Assembly (NCBI GenBank): GCA_033961575.1 | Contig: CM066732.1 | Coordinates: 68,858,687-68,922,686, forward strand | Reading direction: 5' to 3' | Length of the DNA stretch: 64,000 nucleotides | Source: Aselliscus stoliczkanus | Lineage: Eukaryota > Chordata > Mammalia > Chiroptera > Hipposideridae | In this document: piece by piece, positions 11,523 through 24,344 of the stretch | How the letters are laid out: each line of letters begins with the position of its first letter | How positions within the stretch are numbered: the first letter of the stretch is position 1 | Notes under the pieces: model-generated | What the model saw: the letters and a program-made list of their open reading frames with translations, nothing else | The model's database searches: none | What the model was told of the DNA's origin: nothing | Position numbers and translations under genes: made by a program

Positions 11523-12834
11523 TATCACAATAGGGCCCTTTAAGACATGGGCATCATCACTTTTTCTTTATACATTCAACTGTTGATGGATACTAGAATT
11601 GTTTTCATACCTTGGCTATTTTGAATAATGCTTCAGTAAACATGAAAGCACAGATATCCCTTCAAGATCCTGATTTCAGTTCCTTTTAGATATATACCCA
11701 AAAGTGAATTTGCTGGATAATATGGTATTTCTATTTTTCATTATTGAAATAAAATACTATTTTCCATAGTGACTGTACCATTTAACATTCCCACCAACAA
11801 TATTCAAGAGTTTTGATTTCTTTGCATCCTTGCCAACACTTGTTTCTTTTATCTTTTTAATAATAGCCATTCTAATAAGTGTGAGGTGATAGCCTTGTAG
11901 TTTAGATTTTCAATACCTGATGATTAGTGATGTTCTTATAAATGGAATTTTATAGTAAGTTATATTTTTTATCTGGATTATTTCACTAATCATTATGCTG
12001 TTGTGATTCACTGATGCTGCTGCTTGTATCAGTTGTTCCTTGTTATTAATTAGTATTCCACTGTTTGGTAATACCACCATTTATTTATTCCTTCACCCAT
12101 TGATGGTGTCCATGGGTCTTAATGGACGCTATTATAACTGTATTATTGTCAATCTCTCCTTTTATGTTGGTCAATATTTGCTTAACATATTTAGTTGCTC
12201 CTATGTTGGGTGTATTGATGTTTACTAGGGTAATGTCCTTTTGTTGGAGTGATCCCTTTGTCAATATGTAATGTCCTTTTTTGTCTATTATAGTCTTTGT
12301 TTTAAAGTCTATTTTGTTTGATATAAACAATATAAAGCTCCCCCAGCTTTATTTTCGTCCCATTTGCATGAAATATCTTTCTGATTCTCTTTAGTTTCAG
12401 TCTGTTGTGTCTTTCTATCTGAAGTAGGTCTCTTATAGACAGCACATGTATGGGCTTTGCTTTCTTATGCATTTAGGTACCCCATGTTTTTTGATTGGAG
12501 CATAATCCATTTGTGTTAAATGTAATTATTGATACATACATAATTATTGTCATTTTATTCATAGTAGTTTTCCCCCCATTCTTCTTCTAAAAGAAGTCCC
12601 TAAACATTACTTGTAATAATTGTTTGTTGGCGATGAATTCCTTTAGCTTTTTCTTTGGTCAGAAGCTCTTTACCTCTCTATTTTAAATAATACCCTTGTT
12701 GTGTGTGTAGAGTAATCTTTGCTGTAGGTCCTTGTCTTTCTCCACTTTGAATATTTCATGCCACTTCTCTTGGCCTGCAAGGTTTCTTTTGAGGAATTAG
12801 CTGATAGTCTTATGGGTGCTTCCTTCTAGTAACT

Positions 12835-12914
12835 GTTGGGTTGTCGGAAAAGTCATGACGCATTTTTGCAATGAAAAACAGAAAAAATATGTCATGACTT
12901 TTTTGACAGCCCGT
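12835..12914. mobile_element. Mariner-derived miniature element
   Basis: About 80 bases form a near-palindrome: TTGGGTTGTCGGAAAAGTCA on the left and the complementary GTCATGACTTTTTTGACAGCCC on the right. A short AT-rich centre separates them. The arms match the ends of the 1.3 kb mariners at 8082 and 18579. It lies inside the ORF1 region of the antisense L1. It has no coding capacity and would have needed transposase from elsewhere. Confidence 0.85.
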
Positions 12915-14384
12915 TAGTTGTCTTCCTCTTGCTGCTTTTAGGGTTTCATTTTTATCTTTAAACTTTGCCATTTTAATTATGATATGTCTTGGTTTGGACC
13001 TGTTTAGGATCATCTTGTTTGGGACTGTCTGAACTTCCTGGGCTTGTAAGTTTATTTCATTCACCAGGTTAGGAAATTTTCAGTCATTATTTCTTCAAAT
13101 AGGTTCTTGATTGCTTGTGCTCTCTTCTCCTTCTGGTACCCCTATGATGTGTCTGTTGTTAACATTTGATGTCCCAGATATCCCCTGTTATTTTGTTGTT
13201 GTTGTTGTTTTGATTGGGTGTCTTCCATATAGCTGATTTGATCCTCTGCTTCATCTAATCTGCTGATGATTCCTTCTACTGTATTCTTCATATCAGTTAT
13301 TGTATTCTTCATTTCTGACTAGTTCTTTTTCATCGCTTTTGTGTGTTTTTTTTTTTATGCTTACTAAGTCTTTGTTGAAGTTTTCACTAAGTTCCTTAGC
13401 ATCCTCATAGCCAGTGTTTTGAACTCTGTCTCTGGAAATAAACATTTCATTTAGTTCTTTTTCTGGAGTTTTCTCCTGTTATTCTATTTGGGACATGTTT
13501 CTTTGTTTCTTCATTTGGCTGCCTCTCTGAGATTGTTTCTATTTATTAGGAAGGTCACTTATGTCTCTCAGTCTTTTCTGAGTGACCATCTGTAAGAGGT
13601 GTCCTTTATGGCCCAGAAGCACAGTCTCCCTAATCACCTCCACCATGTGCTCCAGGTGTGTCCCTTGTATGGGGTGTGTGTGCCCTTCTGTTGTAGAGCC
13701 TTGATTGCTATTGGCACAGCAGTGGGTTGGATTTATTCTGAAGCTGACTGGCTGTGAGAATTAATTACTCGCATAGCTTATGACCCACTGTGTGTAGGCT
13801 GACTGCACAAAGGGTATTCACCTCAGCAGACTCTTTTGCCCATTGAGACCACCCTTTCGGTATGCCACTGTGGGGCTATTTGGGTAGTGCTCTGTTGTGG
13901 TCTGAAGTCTGCCGCTAGGTGTGTTGGTTCTATGGCTTCTTGCGAGGGGCCCCTGTGCAGGCCAAAGTCAGCTTCTGCCTACAATCAGCCTGAGGCTACC
14001 TGTTGGGAGCTACAAAACTATCCACACTTGTTTTTCTGCCTGTTTTTTACTGTGAGGTGCATTTGGTAGTCAATGCTGGGGACTGAGGTCAGCTGCCACC
14101 AGTACCAGGGGCAGCTGCACAAAAGGTTCAGGGCACATTGAAGCCTGTCTCACCTGCCAGGTGCCATAAGGCTCAGCTGCTGAAAGAGTCTTAGTCAATA
14201 TGCAGGTTGGGTGAGGCAGGGTCTTAGGTAGTCACCAGGGTTAAGTGTTCACCAGTTTATTGCAGATTCAAGTTTGGAGGCATTGCTGAGCTTGGAGACC
14301 CTCACAAATGTCCCAGAGCACATTATGACTAGCTGCCACCTGCCTTTGGCCCTCAGACCACTGAGAGATTTCAGCCAGGGTTGG

Positions 14385-14830
14385 GGCTGGTTGCCCAACA
14401 CTGAAAGTGGCTTAGGCAACACAAGACATGGCCAGTTATTTGTTGCTGAGAGAGCCTCCTGAGGTGTGAAGGCTGGAGCTGGTTGCCCAGGCACTAACGA
14501 TCCCTCCTGAAGTGCTATACAAGTTGGGTGGGGCGATATCCCAAGGAGTCACTGAGCTGGGGTAAGTAGTATTCACAAGGCTAATGCTGATTCAAACATG
14601 GTACTGCTCTTGAGCCTGGGGCCAATCTGCAAAATACTGAGAAAATACTCAGGCCAGCCACTGCTCACCTCTGGTCCACAGATACCCAAGAGTAAGAAAT
14701 GTTGCAGTGTTGTTTGAGGCTGGTTGCCCTCCACTGAAAGTGTCTCAGTCAGCACACAAACCAAAATGGGCTGTTTGCTGATGAAAGATGCAGGGTGGGG
14801 CTCATTGCCTGGTGGAATGAGATGGTAGGC
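14385..14830 (-). repeat. Diverged tandem duplication in L1 5'UTR
   Basis: The motif GGCTGGTTGCCC followed by CACTGAAAGTG occurs at 14385 and again at 14718, a spacing of 333 bases. The following sequences also align loosely. It resembles an old internal duplication in the L1 promoter region. Confidence 0.5.
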
Positions 14831-15505
14831 AGGGACCCACTGAGTCACCAGTGCAGCTCAGCAGGCCACCAAGTTCACCAGGCCAATGCAGTATCAGATT
14901 TGACCATATGGGGGAGGGATCAACACAGGAAAGATGGCCCCCATCTGTAGGCTATAAGGGAGGGCTCAGCACAGGGATAATGGAGGCTGTACCTCTCACT
15001 CACTTCCTGAAGCCACACAACTCAGTCTTTCCCTATATCTGGCACCTCCCAAGACACAGTCTCTCCACCAGGTGAGTGCTAAGACATAGTGAGTCTGTGT
15101 GCAGGCCCTTTAAGAGGACATATGGATTTCTAGTAGCCTCCTGTCTCACATAAACAGGTGTAATTTTCACTGGTTTTCACAGTAGATGTTGTGAGGACTC
15201 CTTCCTCTTCCAGGCACTGGAACCCTGGGCTGGGAGCCCAGTGAGGGGCTAGGACCTATCACTCCTCAGGGGAGAGCCCCGTCCCAATACTCAATCATTA
15301 TGTGTGTGTGAGTCTACCCTGTTTTGTCTCTGTCCCTCCTACCAGTCTGGATATGTCCTCTTTATATCCTTAGTTATACGAGTTCTGTTAAGCTAGTCTT
15401 CAGAAGATTCTTGAGGTTGAGTGTTCTATAATTTAGTTGTAATTTTAATATGACCATGGGAGGTGGCAAGCACAACATTTACCCATTCTACCATCTTGCC
15501 TGGTA

Positions 15506-15880
15506 ACTTATTTCTTATTTTGTTCCTCAGAACTATGTAATTCTAATTAGGATTCCTTTAAAAAGTGAGGAAAGGATTTATCATCATTGCCTTATTTGCA
15601 TTTTAGAGTTAGTAATGGTTATATGCCTTAAGCATTACAAACATTTAAAACCTTATGGATAAACCTTAATATATCATTAATACACCATTGTTACAAATAA
15701 GTCATAAGAATAACTTTTAAGTTACTTAATGTTTTCAATATTTTTTACTGTAAGTATACTTTTAGTAATGTCACTTGAGGCCAGCCGGATAGTAAACTTA
15801 TTTTTACTCCAGAATTCTACTGATTTAAAAAAAGATTTTATGCTTTATAGGAGTTTTGTCTTTAAAACAAAACTTGAAAG
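15506..15880. other. Unrecognised AT-rich sequence
   Basis: Nothing with coding or repeat structure was recognised between the two antisense L1 copies. The 103-codon frame from 15729 runs into L1 sequence and is not a gene. Confidence 0.4.
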
Positions 15881-17000
15881 GGAGGTACAAATATTTTCTA
15901 CATATGTCCTATTTTTTCCACTTTTTGGAAATGATGACCAATACTTCTATGAACAATCTGGAATGATTCTTTACTGTGAAGATATATTTTCATTTCTTTT
16001 CTGTAAATATCTACGAGTGAAATTGCTGGGTCAATTGTGACTTCATGTTTAAACCTCATAAGAAATTTCAAAATTGCATTCCAAAGTGTTTATATCGTTT
16101 TGCATCTCCACAAATCATGAATAAAAACTGCAGCAATGCAGTGACTGTTCTACACCAATGCGTTGTATTGGTGGCTTCATAATTTTTAACTCTTTAGTGG
16201 CTATGCAGTAGTATTTCATTGTGGTTTAGTTTTCATTACTCTGATGACTAACAAGGTTGAGAATCTTTTCATTTGTACATCTTTTGTGAAGTGTCTAATT
16301 AAGTTTTGCCATTTTTTTTGGTTATTGTTCTTGTTATTGCAATATATTTTAAGATACATTCTGCATAAAATGTTTTATCAGATAATTGTTTAGCAAGTCT
16401 TTTCTGTTATTTTGTGTATTGTGTTTTGATTTTCCAATGAATTTGTTTTAAAGAGCTATTTCTTCTAAAATTTTTATTAGGTCCAGTTTAATGTATATAA
16501 CCTTTTATTCATACAATATAATTGGTATGTACTATTTCAGAAATCTTTGTCAAACTCCAGGACACAAAAGTTTCTCTCAGGTTTTGTTCTGTAAACTTTA
16601 TAAGTTTAAGGTTCACAATTAGATACGTGATTTACTTTGATTAAATTTTTGTATGTTATTTAAGGCAAGGATCAAGCTTCATTTATCTTTTAGATGCATA
16701 TTCAATATTCAAGCACCACTAGTTGACAATATTTCCTTTTTCTCTTTACATTCCCTTTGCATCTTTCTTTAGAATCAAATGTTTAACGGTCTACTTCTTC
16801 AGTCTCTTTTTCCCCCCCAATAATCTATATGCTTATCTTTATACCAATATATCATTGTCTGACTTACTGGTTTCTTTTTTATGAGCCTTGAAATAAGGTA
16901 ATGTGAGTCATTCAACTTTGCTCTTTATTTTTAATTGTATTTTAGTTATTCTTGGTCCTTTGTATTTTCACATAAGTTTTTTAAATAGCTTGTTAATAAT
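15881..17000 (-). mobile_element. Ancient L1 ORF2 fragment, antisense
   Basis: Reversed L1 ORF2 C-terminal phrases appear in order: the tract near 15940-16110, the GGTTTAGTTTTCATTACTCT tract near 16220, and the more upstream ORF2 part near 16790-16980. Substitutions and indels are many. This is an old copy. Confidence 0.6.
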
Positions 17001-18379
17001 TTTTTTTTGTCTAGATTTCAACTATATTATATAATGCTAGTTTTCCTCCTTTATAAGTATGGTTACTTAGGGTATATCCTGGGCCAGCATGCCTCTATTA
17101 ATTACATATTCCCTTGTCTCTATCTAGACACTCTTCTCAATGACAATATATCCTATAAAGACTTTTTTTCATAAAAAATTTATTTCTTCTGCCAATATCT
17201 ATTTCTAAAAACTAGATTCATATGTCCAACATTATATGCCATCTGTCAAAATTTCAAATTAGTTGTCTCATAGGAATCCTACCTTTAATATGTTCAAAAT
17301 GAGTAGTGCTTGTGCTTCAGTGTATTATATTTTTTGTCTTCCTCATCAGAATTAATGCTACTTCTATCTATTTATCCAGGTGCTCCTCCCATATAATTAA
17401 ATGTCTTTCTTAATTCTGTCCTTTGGATGATGCTGCTAAATGTCTTGTTCAACACTTACTCGAAACTCATTTTGGTCAGCAAAGGTTAAAAAGCTATTAT
17501 AGTTAAGTATCTATACATGATTTGTTAGGCTTAGAAACAATTAGCTTAAACAAAGTGTCTATATAGCTGTTCTGTGAAAATAAGATAATTGAGTAGGTTC
17601 ATGTGAATGGGAATTAATATCTGATGATATGGATCAGCTTACCAAAGGCTCCTTGGTACCCATTATGCATTGTGCTCTAGAATTTCTGTAATGTCCTGAT
17701 GTTGGCTGTGTTCCTTTACATATCCTCACTCTCCCCAGTCAAATGCTCTCACATCTTATCGAAGTTTCAAATACTGTGAATGAAAAGAGCAAGATAAGCA
17801 GGTAAGTGTCTCCATAGGATTTAGTTCACTATTTACTTAAGTATCTTTTCAGAAAATAATGAAGCCAGTAACCATATTCTAGTAGACTGACAGAGATAAG
17901 GCCAGACTATGTAGACAACTTTTTTCACTGTGAAAATGATAAAAAAAAAAAAAAAATTAAAAAAGGAAGGTATTGAAACTGGAATGCAAAATATGTTTTG
18001 TTTTGGTCAAGAAAGTTTTTTTAGTATGCTTATTTGACTACATTTTACATATCAATAAATATTGATCACATTAAATATGAATTAAATCAAATTAAGAAAT
18101 AAGAGAAAAATACAAAAGAGACGTTTGCAAGTTGCTAGAAACTAAACCAGAATTGTGCTTATCTAAGAACCCATAGTTATGAATGAAAATCAACCCTGAC
18201 ATAAAGGATATCTAACTGGGGCAACCAAGCCAGAAAAAGACTGAACAAAATCTTCAGCTAAACCTGTGACAACATAATGAAAACATATATGCACACAAAT
18301 GTCTTGTATCTATAATCACTATTTCTGCCTTGAGAGGCTGCAGGATTTACCTATGTATCAATGAGTCTATGATTAATAA
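17001..18379. other. Unrecognised intergenic sequence
   Basis: No gene or repeat boundary is supported. An A-run of about 16 bases lies at 17941-17956. Frames are short and AT-driven. Confidence 0.4.
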
Positions 18380-18576
18380 ATGGAGTTGTGTGTTAAAAAC
18401 TTGAATTTGAAAGCCTTTCTCCATCATGCATTAACTAAAACATCTTTGGCAAAATCTTAGTTTGTTTATCCATAAAACAGTGCAAATACAATTATCTTCC
18501 AAATATGTTTACTCTAATGATCAATAAGTACTTAGAATAGCTCCGTTGACTTATGCATTCCTTAATAAGTTCAAAC
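18380..18576 (+). mobile_element. Probable MIR remnant
   Basis: The order of short blocks resembles the 3' two-thirds of an old MIR SINE in plus orientation: GGCAAAATCTTAGTTTGTTT, then ATCCATAAAACAG, then AATAAGTACTTAGAATAG. Divergence is high. The mariner at 18579 appears to have inserted close to its 3' end. Confidence 0.45.
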
Positions 18577-18716
18577 TATTGGCACTTCAGGAAAGTCATG
18601 ATGCATATTTGCAACAGATGGCACTGGTTCATTTTTGGAAGTACTAGAGTCATTCGCATCTGTGTTATTGCTATGTCATTTGACAGCTGACAGTCTAGCT
18701 ACATTCTAAAAAAAAG

Positions 18717-19860
18717 TTGAATGATTTGATTGAGTTTTGGAGATTTTACAAGTTGAAGATGGAAGACCAAACTCTGAATTTTTGTCATATTTTACTGTTT
18801 TATCTCCACAAAGGGAAGAACGTGCATCAAGCTTGTAAAAAGTTGCATAAAGTTTATGGTGATAATGTTCTACAAGAACGTCAGTGCCAACGGTGGTTCA
18901 TGAAAATCTGTGCTGGTGATTTTAATTTCAATGACACTCAGGGAGGCCCAGCGAGGTTGATGACAACACAATAAAGGCATGGATAGAGTCAATCCCACAT
19001 TACATGGCACAAGAGATTGCAGAAACATTGAACATCCATCATTCAACTACCTGAAGAAGTTATGATACATAAGCAAGCTTGATATTTGGGTTCCTCATGA
19101 ACTCAAAGTAGTTCATTTGACGGCGCATAAAACATCTGTGATATGCTCATTAAGTGTGTGGAAATGATCCTGTTTTGAAGCGACTGATAACTGGTGATGA
19201 GAAGTGGATTGTTTACAACAATGTGGTGTGCAAACGGTCTTGGTCCTGACGTGATGATTCACCTCCAATGACATCGAAAGCAGACATTCGTCAGAGGAAA
19301 GTTATGCTCTCCGTGTGGTGGAATTTTAAAGGTGTCGTGATTTTCGAGCTCTTGGCAAGGAACCAAACAATTCGAATTGGACAGTTTGAATGAATTAGTC
19401 GTCCAGAAACGTCCAGAGCTTGTAATTGTAAAGGAGTTGTGTTCCATCGCAACAACGCAAGACCACACACAAGTTTGATTACCCGTCAAAAATTATTGGA
19501 GCTTGGGGCCGGCTGAGTAGTGCGGTGGTTAAATCTTGGCTTGGGAAGCCAGCGGCCCTGGTTTGGGTCCCACATATGAGGGCCAGTGACATTGCCCTCA
19601 AAAAAAAAAAAAATTATTGGAGCTTGGATGGGATGTGTTGCCACACCCACCATATTTTCCTGACCTTGCGCTATCAGACTTCACTTATTTCGCTCTTTTC
19701 ATAACTCCTTGTGTGGTGTAACTTTCAAGTCAGATGAGGCTGTAAATCAGCACCTTGTTCAGTTTTTTGTTCAGCACCTTGTTCAGACAGGTCCTTCTAT
19801 GAATGAGGAATTACGAAGCTCACTGAAAGATGACAAAAGGTTATGGAACTAAACGGGCAA
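18717..19860 (+). pseudogene. Mariner transposase remnant, dead and SINE-interrupted
   Basis: The first 85 codons (18717-18974) form an open N-terminal piece with the DNA-binding region (KKLHKVYGDNVLQERQCQRW). The frame is then broken several times. The first catalytic aspartate is present (GAT at 19196-19198). The second has become asparagine (AAC at 19451-19453, within the block matching HHDNARP). The third is present (GAC at 19677-19679). A SINE separates the second and third positions. The pattern of lost residues differs from the copy at 8.1 kb, so the two decayed separately. Confidence 0.85.
19507..19610 (+). mobile_element. Short tRNA-headed SINE inside a mariner
   Basis: A short-form SINE has a box B-like GGTTTGGGTCC, the AGGGCCAGTGACATTGCC block and a pure A tail. 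It is flanked by a 17-base duplication, AAATTATTGGAGCTTGG, at 19490-19506 and 19611-19627. It inserted into the transposase region, so it is younger than the mariner. Confidence 0.93.
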
Positions 19861-19952
19861 TATATCATTGATTGATCTTTGTATTTTATGTAAATAAATG
19901 ACCTTTGAAACACATAGACAAAATATGTCATGACTTTTCCGAAGACCCAATA

Positions 19953-20100
19953 ATATTATTATTGGTGTTGTTCTACCTTCCTTCCAAAAAGCCTGTGAGA
20001 TAAATGTTCTTTTTCTTGCTATACAAATGAAGTACTGTATGAAGTATTTGGAAGTAAAATCTGTCAAGTGACAGAGTTAGAATTTTAAAACTGTATCTGT
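19953..20100 (-). mobile_element. Probable MIR remnant, antisense
   Basis: After an ATT-rich start, the blocks AGCCTGTGAGATAAATGTTC and CTGTCAAGTGACAGAGTTAG resemble reversed MIR sequence. It abuts the right end of the second mariner. Divergence is high, so the call is tentative. Confidence 0.4.
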
Positions 20101-22000
20101 TTAATTACAAAGATTTTATTTGTTTTGCAATATTTATAAGCAGTAGGTCAGAATAAGTATATTCTTAACACACTAAAGCAAAGCAAAATTCCTAGGTAAT
20201 TTAAGGCAAAGAATTAAAAATGTGTGGTGTATATGTGTATCTGTAAACCAGGGGTATATGATTCTACTAATACATGAACAAATAGTGAAACCAAACATAG
20301 ATATTCCATAGTTAAATATAGCTTTAGTTTGGGATATTCATTTTTCTATTTTTCTTGTTTTATGTCATTTGTTTCCTTGTAATAATTTACTTTTCCTGCT
20401 AATTCACATGAAAAAATAAAAGTTTTAAAAATTTCATTCATTGAAATTTGATATTAAGAATCTTTACTATTAATAGTAATATTTTACTACTGTATAGACC
20501 TAAAAATTTAATGTGAAGACCTAAAAAATTAATCATGGTAAAATGTACTTCATTACTACAATATTTCATCTCTACAGTAAGTACTACTTTTGATTCATTG
20601 GAAAAGAAATTTTACTTCCTCTTAATATCCAAGTATAAGTAGATTACTACATGACAAGAAATTGGTATTTCCTTTTTATAATCTTTGATACAGTTAATAT
20701 ACCAAAGTGAATGGAAATACTATTTGGAAACTGTTTCATGAATATGTTGTTAAATCATTCATGCATGAAATTTTTGAAGCTCTTTATCAAAAATACTGAC
20801 TGTGAAATATGTTCCTAAAAACCATGATAAAATTCTTTTACTCTAGAAAATGCTACTAAAGAATATAACTTGAAATAATGCCTCTGCAGTTTTTATTTCA
20901 CAAGGTTTATAGGATGCTTTGCCTTGAGTCATGAAATTTTGAGCAATTAAATTGTACCAATAAGTGTTTTATGACAACTTAGCATGATCTCTGGAAACAT
21001 TTTTATCCATTATTTTCATAATCATAACTGCATTCTTGTAAAAGTTAAACTTTTATGTGGCATTTCATCAAATCATACCCAAATCAATCAATTTGTGGTA
21101 TAATATAGGCCTTGTAAACACATGGCACTGGCTAATTTAGTTATAAAGACTTACAAATATTTATTTTCCTATTTTTTGTAACTAAGCTACAGTTATAAGA
21201 GCATTTTGGATGAGTGCTGCATTCTGGCACAGGGAGAAAAGTAAGAATATGGACATTGCAACAGAGAAAGACTCCTCAGAGAAAGAAAGCTTTTGGGGCA
21301 AAATCTTATGGAGCTTTTGGCAGAAAAGCTTTTGGAAACTAATATATTTATTCTGAAGACATTGTGACTGTGCAGAAAAAGAAGCGAAGAACTGTTAAAA
21401 GATAAACTGAAGCATATTAAAAAAATGTTTAAGAGTTTATTTGAGCAAAAATCTAATCAAATGGGGCAATGCCATCTGAAGTGGTTAGGACTCTGCTGAC
21501 AGGAGCAAGGGAAAGACTTAAACAGAGTGAGCATGGAGGCAAACTCAGGAAATTACTGCATAGGGTGTAGCTTAAAGCTCAGTTGGCTGTTTGTGATTGG
21601 TTATCCTTAACGTTTTGATTTTGTAACCTTGTAGCATTTACAGGCTTAGGTTTCGGTTTATTTATGTTGTCTTACGACATTAGAGACATTTCAGTCTAAT
21701 GGTCTCCTTGTTTAATTTTAACATACACTAACAGAACATCTCTGTTCAGCAGAGCAGAAGTTTTAGAATATTGACAAGTAAGTGTGACAATTTAGAACCT
21801 GTGAGAAGGATTCCCCCATATTTGAAAGTTTCTCAGTTGAAAACACTAGTACCAAAGGCCCCCTGAAGTTTTTAAGAGCTCCAACCCAGAATTAAATCTC
21901 TATTCAATTCATGATGACCAGCCACTATTCTATTATCTCAGGAAGGAGAGATAAAATAAAGCAAGAAAACATTGTATAAACACTTTTATTTTAATTTACA
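20101..22000. other. Unrecognised sequence, possible old repeat at 21.4-21.7 kb
   Basis: The first 1.1 kb shows nothing recognisable. The part at about 21420-21700, which contains AAGAGTTTATTTGAGCAAAA, has the look of an old LTR or DNA-transposon piece, but I cannot name the family. No coding frame is supported. Confidence 0.35.
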
Positions 22001-22249
22001 ATCAGCAATATTCTATCAAAAATGACTAAACATGTCAAAGGTAGCATCATAAAAAGCGTGACTACTTGGCAAGAAAACAGATTAAGACACGTAAAAAAAT
22101 TAGAGTCTAATGTAAAAAAAAGAAAATGGAAATACAGTAGAATACAAGAATAAGGCAGGGAACAAAGTTCTAAATAGATGTAAATGTAATCCTACAGAGA
22201 CAGCAAAGAGAAATGGGGAGCTAGACCGAAGGGGTGTCTTCAAATAGTC

Positions 22250-23250
22250 CAAAACTGGTTAAGCCACAGATTTAAGAGACTCTGCAGGCAATGATCCAGT
22301 ACATTCATAGAATATCACATCTAGGGACATTATAATTAGACTGCTCAAAACCAAAGACAAACAGAAAATCTTACAAACAGCCAGATGGGAGAAGACAAAA
22401 CAAATAAAAACATTACTTTTGAAAAAGCAACAGCAAAGCACATTGTGTTCCTCAACAACATGATGAATGTTACTAAACAATAAAATGACACCTTTAAAGT
22501 ACTGAAAATACATAGTATTCTAGAATTCTCCTTCCAAGGACGATATCCTACACAATAAAATGAAAATGAAGCAGATTTTTAAAAAACACTGAAATAGCTT
22601 ATGTACACAAAACCTGCTTCAAAACAAATCTTTAAGGCATTTTTATAGAGAAGAAAAATAATTCCAGGCAGAAACATTAAACTGATCCTAAAAGAAAACA
22701 AACAAACAAACATGACGTAAGAGTAAACATGTGGAAACTAAATGAAGCTGAGAATTTATTTCCTGCCCCAAAACAATAATAGAAATGTCTGGGGATGTTT
22801 ACAATATATTAGAAATAAAATTCATTAAAAATTATTTAAAAGGTTGGAGGAGTTTCTAGAATTTAATTATGCTAGGTGAAGTGGAAAAAGCAATAATTTG
22901 CATTAAGCTGTCATAAATTAAGTATTGTAATCCTTAAAGAAACTACTAAAATAATCATAAAAATTGCATAACTCACAAATTAATATAGGGAAAATGAATA
23001 ATAGTTTTTAAAAGTATAATCAAACCATGGAGAAAAGAAAAAGCAATATTAAAAAAAGTTAGATCAAACAGAAAATATTTCAAGAAAAGTACTACAAGTT
23101 TTAGAACAGATAAAATGCAAAATACAACTGCTTTCAAGAGCAATATGTTATACAGATAAGAATATGGAAAGTTAAAAAGTGAAAGAATTAAATACGATAT
23201 ATCTTGTAAACCCTAAGCAAAACAAGTATTTTGTAATTATACTAATAGTC
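22250..23250 (+). mobile_element. Ancient L1/HAL1-like ORF1 remnant
   Basis: Plus-strand translation in pieces shows a long-decayed LINE ORF1-type region. It has a block of the kind that ends in FLNNMMNVTK, followed by a FKVLK-type block and a PGRN-type end. There are many stops. It is either an old L1M ORF1 or the related HAL1 element; I cannot tell which by eye. Confidence 0.42.
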
Positions 23251-24327
23251 AAAGTGCATTATAAGGAAAAATGCATTATTAGAAGATAGAGGACTATTTT
23301 GTAATTAAAAACAAAGAAACATATCACAATTCAAAAGTAATATAAAGCACAGAGAAATATATACATGTATATGATATGTTTATCATATATATAGTTTTTC
23401 AAAATTGTAATGGAATATACTCATACACTACTGTTAATAGTTAATATAATACAAAAAATATATAATACTTTAGTAGATCTGAGAGCACAATCAGGAATAT
23501 TGACCTAATGTTAATGATGAGCCAAACCCCCTCCCAACCAAGGAAATGGACATTATTTTCAAGTGTACATGGCAAATTTTTCAATATTGAACAAAAGTTT
23601 ATCCATAAATGTTAAAAAAATTTCCAAGAGTGCAAATCAATGTTTTTTCTTTGTTCATAATGATAATAATATAGTAGTCCATAACATAAAGTAAACTAGA
23701 AAATTCCCAACTATTTTTGAAAGGATATTTTTATTCCAATTTGGCTCAAAATAAACCAGAATTACGATTTTAACTTATATTTTTAAATATATGTAAACAT
23801 GATACAGAATATGAAACTTAAGGTGCAGGGAAAAAACAGTTTAGAAAATACTTCATAGCTTTTAATGCATATATTAGATAACAAGAAAAATATGAATGAC
23901 AGATTGATAACATCATGATAATTGAGTAAAATCAACTCAAATGAATGACAAGAAAGGAAATAATAAAAGGGCAGAACAAATGTGATAGAAAACAGGTGAC
24001 TGATATTGAAAATCAGCAAAGTTAAAAGTGAGTTCTTTAAACACATGAATAAATGTTATGACTCCTTGCAAGACAAAACAGGAGTGAGACAAAATTGAAA
24101 TTCTTATATAAGGAATGAGGTAAAATCACTACAGATCTAGTAATAGACCCACACTTATATTATTCATGGTTTTGACTTAAGTTGGCAACGTTATTCAATA
24201 AGGAAAATATTTTCTTGACAAACTATGTATTTGGTTTAATATAAGATGAATTCTGCTTAAGATATGTTAGACAGTGTTTCTTTTCTAGAAGAGATTGTAC
24301 ATAATTGACATTAGTGCTTTCTTATAT
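23251..24327. other. AT-rich sequence, possibly continuing the old LINE
   Basis: The A-rich plus strand is compatible with a decayed LINE continuing from 23250, but no phrase is clear enough to align by eye. No gene was seen. Confidence 0.3.
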
Positions 24328-24344
24328 CAAATTATAGACATACA

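Larger units (their letters stand above)
10745..11935 (-). mobile_element. Old L1 3' end and ORF2 end, antisense
   Basis: The L1 3'UTR (10745-11000) and ORF2 C-terminal region (11100-11290 and 11530-11935) are recognisable in reverse. They are split by about 150 bases of L1 ORF2 sequence from a more upstream position (11295-11440) and by a TA microsatellite. This looks like a composite of at least two insertions. No open frame remains. Confidence 0.6.
11940..15505 (-). mobile_element. L1 with long 5'UTR and deleted RT region, antisense
   Basis: On the minus strand the copy starts near 15505 with an L1-like 5' end (GGCAAGATGGTAGAATGGGT). A 5'UTR of about 2 kb follows (15505-13480), then ORF1 remnants (about 13440-12560) and the endonuclease part of ORF2 (about 12550-12115). 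It then passes directly into ORF2 C-terminal sequence (12110-11940). The reverse-transcriptase core is missing and no 3'UTR follows. The 5'UTR includes a diverged tandem duplication with a spacing of about 333 bases. A mariner-derived element of about 80 bases sits in ORF1. Confidence 0.68.
18579..19950 (+). mobile_element. Second mariner copy, inactive, split by a SINE
   Basis: The right end, GACTTTTCCGAAGACCCAA followed by TA at 19951-19952, matches the mariner at 8082-9356. The left end is partly degraded (TTGGCACTTCAGGAAAGTCA) and is preceded by TA at 18577-18578. Without the SINE at 19507-19610 and its extra 17-base duplication, the length is about 1.25 kb. The order of sequence blocks is the same as in the first copy. 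Confidence 0.9.

Noticed and set aside
22259..22513. 84-codon minus-strand frame
   Set aside because: It overlaps an ancient plus-strand LINE remnant and has no recognisable domain.
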